Source: Clostridia bacterium (GTDB taxonomy: Bacteria; Bacillota; Clostridia; Christensenellales; Borkfalkiaceae). From it: 61,321 bases of DNA. The notes below the pieces were generated by a model. It made no database searches. It was not told the origin of the DNA and saw only the letters and a list, made by a program, of their open reading frames with translations. This document shows positions 58,355 to 61,321 of this stretch, piece by piece. Where the stretch lies: NCBI GenBank assembly GCA_017545865.1, contig JAFWXO010000029.1, positions 1 to 61,321 on the forward strand. The letters are read 5' to 3'. How positions within the stretch are numbered: position 1 is the first letter of the stretch; the number at the start of each line of letters is the position of its first letter. Both the position numbers and the translations under genes were made by a program.

Positions 58355-60985
58355 ATGAAATACACTTACTTATTTAGTGAAGGTAACGGCAAAATGCGTA
58401 ATCTTCTCGGTGGTAAGGGCGCAAACCTTGCGGAAATGACTGGTCTTGGAATGCCCGTTCCCCGTGGTTTTACTATTACAACCGAAGCATGTACTCAGTA
58501 CTACAAAGATGGCAAGAAGATTAACGATGAGATAACTGCTCAAATTAACGAATACGTAGAAAAATTAGAAGAAATCACCGGTAAAAAGTTCGGCAGTATG
58601 GAAAATCCATTACTCGTTTCCGTTCGTTCTGGCGCAAGAGCGTCAATGCCGGGTATGATGGATACCATTTTAAACTTAGGCTTAAACGACGTGGTTGTTG
58701 AAAGATTTGCTGAAAAGACTGGCAACCGCCGTTTTGCATACGATAGTTACCGTCGTTTCATCCAAATGTATAGTGACGTTGTTATGGAAGTTGGTAAAAA
58801 ATACTTCGAAGAACTCATTGATGAAATGAAGGCTAAAAAGGGCGTTACCCTTGATACTGAACTTGATGCAGACGATCTTAAGGAACTTGCAAATCAATTC
58901 AAGGCTGAATATAAAAACAAACTTGGCACTGATTTCCCGTCTGACCCCAAAGAACAACTTATGGGCGCAATCAAAGCGGTATTTAGATCTTGGGACAACC
59001 CCCGTGCTATTTACTATAGACGTATGAACGATATCCCTGGCGATTGGGGTACTGCGGTTAACGTTCAAGAAATGGTATTCGGTAACATGGGCGACACTTC
59101 TGGTACTGGCGTTGCTTTCTCTCGTAACCCGTCTACTGGCGAAAAGGGTTTATACGGTGAATTCCTTATGAACGCTCAAGGGGAAGACGTTGTTGCCGGC
59201 ATTAGAACTCCGCAAACTATCGACCAACTTGAAAAGGCTCAACCTGAAGTTTACACTCAATTCGTTTCTATCGTTAATAAACTTGAAAAGCATTATAGAG
59301 ATATGCAAGATATGGAATTTACCATTGAAGAAGGCAAACTCTTTATGCTTCAAACTCGTAACGGTAAGAGAACTGCTGCTGCTGCGCTCAAAATCGCTTG
59401 CGATTTAATTGACGAAGGTATGATTTCCGAAGAAGAAGCGGTTTGTATGATCGATCCTAAACAACTTGACGCGCTCTTACACCCGCAATTCGAAGCAAAG
59501 AAATTAAAAGAAGCAATCCCCGTTGGCCAAGGCTTAGCAGCATCTCCGGGCGCAGCGTGCGGTAAAGTTGTGTTTACTGCAGACGACGCTACTGCTTGGG
59601 TTACTGAAAAGGGCGAAAAAGTTATTCTCGTTAGACTTGAAACTTCCCCTGAAGATATTGAAGGTATGCATTACTCCGAAGGTATCTTAACCGTTCGTGG
59701 CGGTATGACTTCTCACGCAGCGGTAGTTGCTCGTGGTATGGGTACTTGTTGCGTATCAGGTTGTAGCGATATCGTTATGAACGAAGAAGAAAAAACCTTC
59801 TATCTTGGCGGTAAAGTGTTCAAGGAAGGTGACGTTATTTCTATCGACGGTTCTACCGGTAAGATTTACGGAGAAGCAATTCCCACCGTTGAAGCAACCG
59901 TATCTGGTTACTTTGGCAGAATTATGGAACTTGCAGACAAGTATCGCAGATTAGAAGTAAGAACCAACGCCGACAATCCGACCGACGCTAAGCAAGCAAG
60001 ACTTTACGGCGCTGAAGGTATTGGTCTATGCCGTACCGAACACATGTTCTTCAACCCCGATAGAATTTCCGCTATGCGCGAAATGATCGTTTCTAAAACC
60101 GTTGAACAAAGAGAAAGAGCGCTTGCTAAACTTCTTCCCATGCAACAAGGTGACTTTGAAGAACTTTACGAAGCAATGGAAGGTAACCCCGTTACTATCC
60201 GTTTCTTAGATCCCCCGCTTCACGAATTCGTTCCAACAGCCGAAGAAGATATCGTTGCTCTTGCAAAAGAAATGAAGATGGAAGTTGAAGAACTCAAAGC
60301 AATCATTTCTTCGCTTCACGAATTCAACCCGATGATGGGTCACCGTGGTTGCCGTTTAGCAGTTACTTATCCTGAAATTGCTAAGATGCAAACTCAAGCG
60401 GTTATTCAAGCGGCTATTGCCGTTTCCGACCGTCATCCCGAATGGACTATCGTTCCTGAAATTATGATTCCGCTCGTTGGCGAAATCAAGGAACTTGCTT
60501 TCGTTAAACAAATAGTATGCGACACTGCTGAAAAGTGTATTGCAACTGCTGGCAAGGCAATTACCTACAAAGTAGGTACTATGATTGAAATTCCCAGAGC
60601 AGCCCTTACTGCAGACGAGATTGCAAAAGAAGCAGAATTCTTCTCGTTCGGCACTAACGACTTAACTCAAATGACTTTCGGTTTCTCTCGTGACGATGCT
60701 GGTAAGTTCTTAAATTCTTACTACGATAACAAGATTTACGAAAGCGATCCGTTCGCTCGTTTAGACGTAACTGGCGTTGGCAAACTCGTTGAAATGGCTT
60801 GCGTACTTGGTAGACAATCAAGACCTGGCATTAAACTTGGTATTTGTGGTGAACACGGTGGCGATCCTTCAACTATTGAATTCTGCCACAAAGTAGGTTT
60901 AACTTACGTTTCTTGTTCTCCGTTCAGAGTACCCATTGCTCGTTTAGCCGCCGCTCAAGCTAATATCCGTAATCCTAGGGGCTAA
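58355..60985 (+). CDS. ppdK: Pyruvate, phosphate dikinase
   Basis: An 876-residue enzyme that interconverts PEP, AMP and PPi with pyruvate, ATP and Pi. The N-terminal ATP-grasp domain (GGKGANLAEMTGLGMPVPRG) is followed by the swivelling His domain with GGMTSHAAVVARGMG. The C-terminal TIM barrel binds PEP and ends with GICGEHGGDPSTIEFC. The length is standard. In anaerobes it often works in glycolysis with PPi, and here it could also supply PEP for the oxaloacetate-to-succinate branch. An AGGAG site and a downstream terminator frame it. Confidence 0.97.
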   Translation: MKYTYLFSEGNGKMRNLLGGKGANLAEMTGLGMPVPRGFTITTEACTQYYKDGKKINDEITAQINEYVEKLEEITGKKFGSMENPLLVSVRSGARASMPGMMDTILNLGLNDVVVERFAEKTGNRRFAYDSYRRFIQMYSDVVMEVGKKYFEELIDEMKAKKGVTLDTELDADDLKELANQFKAEYKNKLGTDFPSDPKEQLMGAIKAVFRSWDNPRAIYYRRMNDIPGDWGTAVNVQEMVFGNMGDTSGTGVAFSRNPSTGEKGLYGEFLMNAQGEDVVAGIRTPQTIDQLEKAQPEVYTQFVSIVNKLEKHYRDMQDMEFTIEEGKLFMLQTRNGKRTAAAALKIACDLIDEGMISEEEAVCMIDPKQLDALLHPQFEAKKLKEAIPVGQGLAASPGAACGKVVFTADDATAWVTEKGEKVILVRLETSPEDIEGMHYSEGILTVRGGMTSHAAVVARGMGTCCVSGCSDIVMNEEEKTFYLGGKVFKEGDVISIDGSTGKIYGEAIPTVEATVSGYFGRIMELADKYRRLEVRTNADNPTDAKQARLYGAEGIGLCRTEHMFFNPDRISAMREMIVSKTVEQRERALAKLLPMQQGDFEELYEAMEGNPVTIRFLDPPLHEFVPTAEEDIVALAKEMKMEVEELKAIISSLHEFNPMMGHRGCRLAVTYPEIAKMQTQAVIQAAIAVSDRHPEWTIVPEIMIPLVGEIKELAFVKQIVCDTAEKCIATAGKAITYKVGTMIEIPRAALTADEIAKEAEFFSFGTNDLTQMTFGFSRDDAGKFLNSYYDNKIYESDPFARLDVTGVGKLVEMACVLGRQSRPGIKLGICGEHGGDPSTIEFCHKVGLTYVSCSPFRVPIARLAAAQANIRNPRG

Positions 60986-61040
60986 GAATTAGCGCCAAAA
61001 AGCGGTAAAAATTCAAATTTTAATTAAAAAATAAGGTTTT

Positions 61041-61077
61041 AGTAGTCATTCTTCTCGGAGAGTGACTACTTTTTTTC
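61041..61077 (+). terminator. Terminator after ppdK
   Basis: AGTAGTCA and TGACTACT arms with an inner TTCT/AGAG stem, then T7. Confidence 0.9.
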
Positions 61078-61196
61078 TCTTAAAAATCTCTTGCAAAGTC
61101 AAAAATCGGTCAAAAAAACGGGGTGGTTCCTCAAATTTTACATTTTTCTGTATCTACCGCTATGGGTAAAAAAGGGCGACAAAAAGGAGGTTTTTT

Positions 61197-61321
61197 ATGA
61201 AAAATTACAAATTAATCATTGAATATTACGAAAAAGGCAATAAACAAGAGCAAATCGCTACCCTTTGCAGTTGTTCTCGAATGACTGTTTTTACTGTGCT
61301 AAAGCGTTTTCGAACTCTAGA
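61197..61321 (+). CDS. 5' part of a probable IS21-like transposase (IstA), cut by window end
   Basis: The first 41 residues, MKNYKLIIEYYEKGNKQEQI then ATLCSCSRMTVFTVLKRF, form the N-terminal helix-turn-helix common to IS21 IstA transposases. GGAGG precedes the ATG. Sequence from about 61110 may belong to the left end of the element, but the terminal repeat cannot be confirmed without the right end. Another HTH transposase family is possible. Confidence 0.65.
   Translation, partial: MKNYKLIIEYYEKGNKQEQIATLCSCSRMTVFTVLKRFRTL

Overview
The window looks like chromosomal DNA from an uncultured, AT-rich, anaerobic Firmicute of the class Clostridia. Supporting signs are a spore-type YyaC protease, a YqzL-RecO pair, a Cys T-box, a perfect Rex operator, TTGACA/TATAAT promoters with AGGAG ribosome sites, ParABS, pyruvate phosphate dikinase and a cytoplasmic HdrABC/Flx-type electron-transfer operon. 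A gut member of the Christensenellales is plausible, but that is a guess.

Layout. 0.1-6.2 kb: initiator tRNA, an SDR, tilS, and a mannoside-type operon (GH5-like hydrolase, PfkB sugar kinase, phosphomannose isomerase). 6.2-10.9 kb: M20 dipeptidase, radC, gltX, a SLOG protein and rsmG. 10.9-15.2 kb: a very AT-rich gap with DnaA-box-like 9-mers, then dnaN-rpmH-rnpA-yidD-yidC-jag; dnaA is absent. 15.2-25 kb: a MATE pump, yyaC, cvpA, a 1.1 kb gap with two parS sites, ftsH, parA, parB, a DUF2156-GNAT fusion and queT. 25-31 kb: small proteins, rex, an amidohydrolase, serS, and a Cys T-box with cysE-cysS.

31.4-44.3 kb is the most striking block. It runs malate/lactate dehydrogenase, fumarase, hdrB, hdrC, hdrA, mvhD/flxD, two iron-sulfur proteins, an NAD(P)H flavoprotein, frdB, frdA and an AspT/SucE-type exporter. 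This reads as a complete reductive oxaloacetate-to-succinate branch in which a soluble, anchor-less fumarate reductase is genetically joined to a putative electron-bifurcating NADH/Hdr module. A Rex box precedes the first gene.

44.4-61.3 kb: glyA, two tandem MATE pumps, a DUF4432 mutarotase-like protein, a cobalamin riboswitch with a DUF4430 lipoprotein and ECF S component, an AraC regulator divergent from two NagB-like paralogs, a ferritin-like diiron candidate, Eda-KdgK, yqzL-recO, ppdK, and the start of a probable IS21-like transposase.

Two sequence-level patterns cut across the genes. (i) Intergenic arrays of short hairpins with different stems are joined by constant 7-nt linkers (ATATCAC or ATTTAGC type). 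(ii) Five genes have a -10 hexamer exactly 6 nt before the ATG, predicting leaderless mRNAs. All calls come from reading the sequence; no database search was run.
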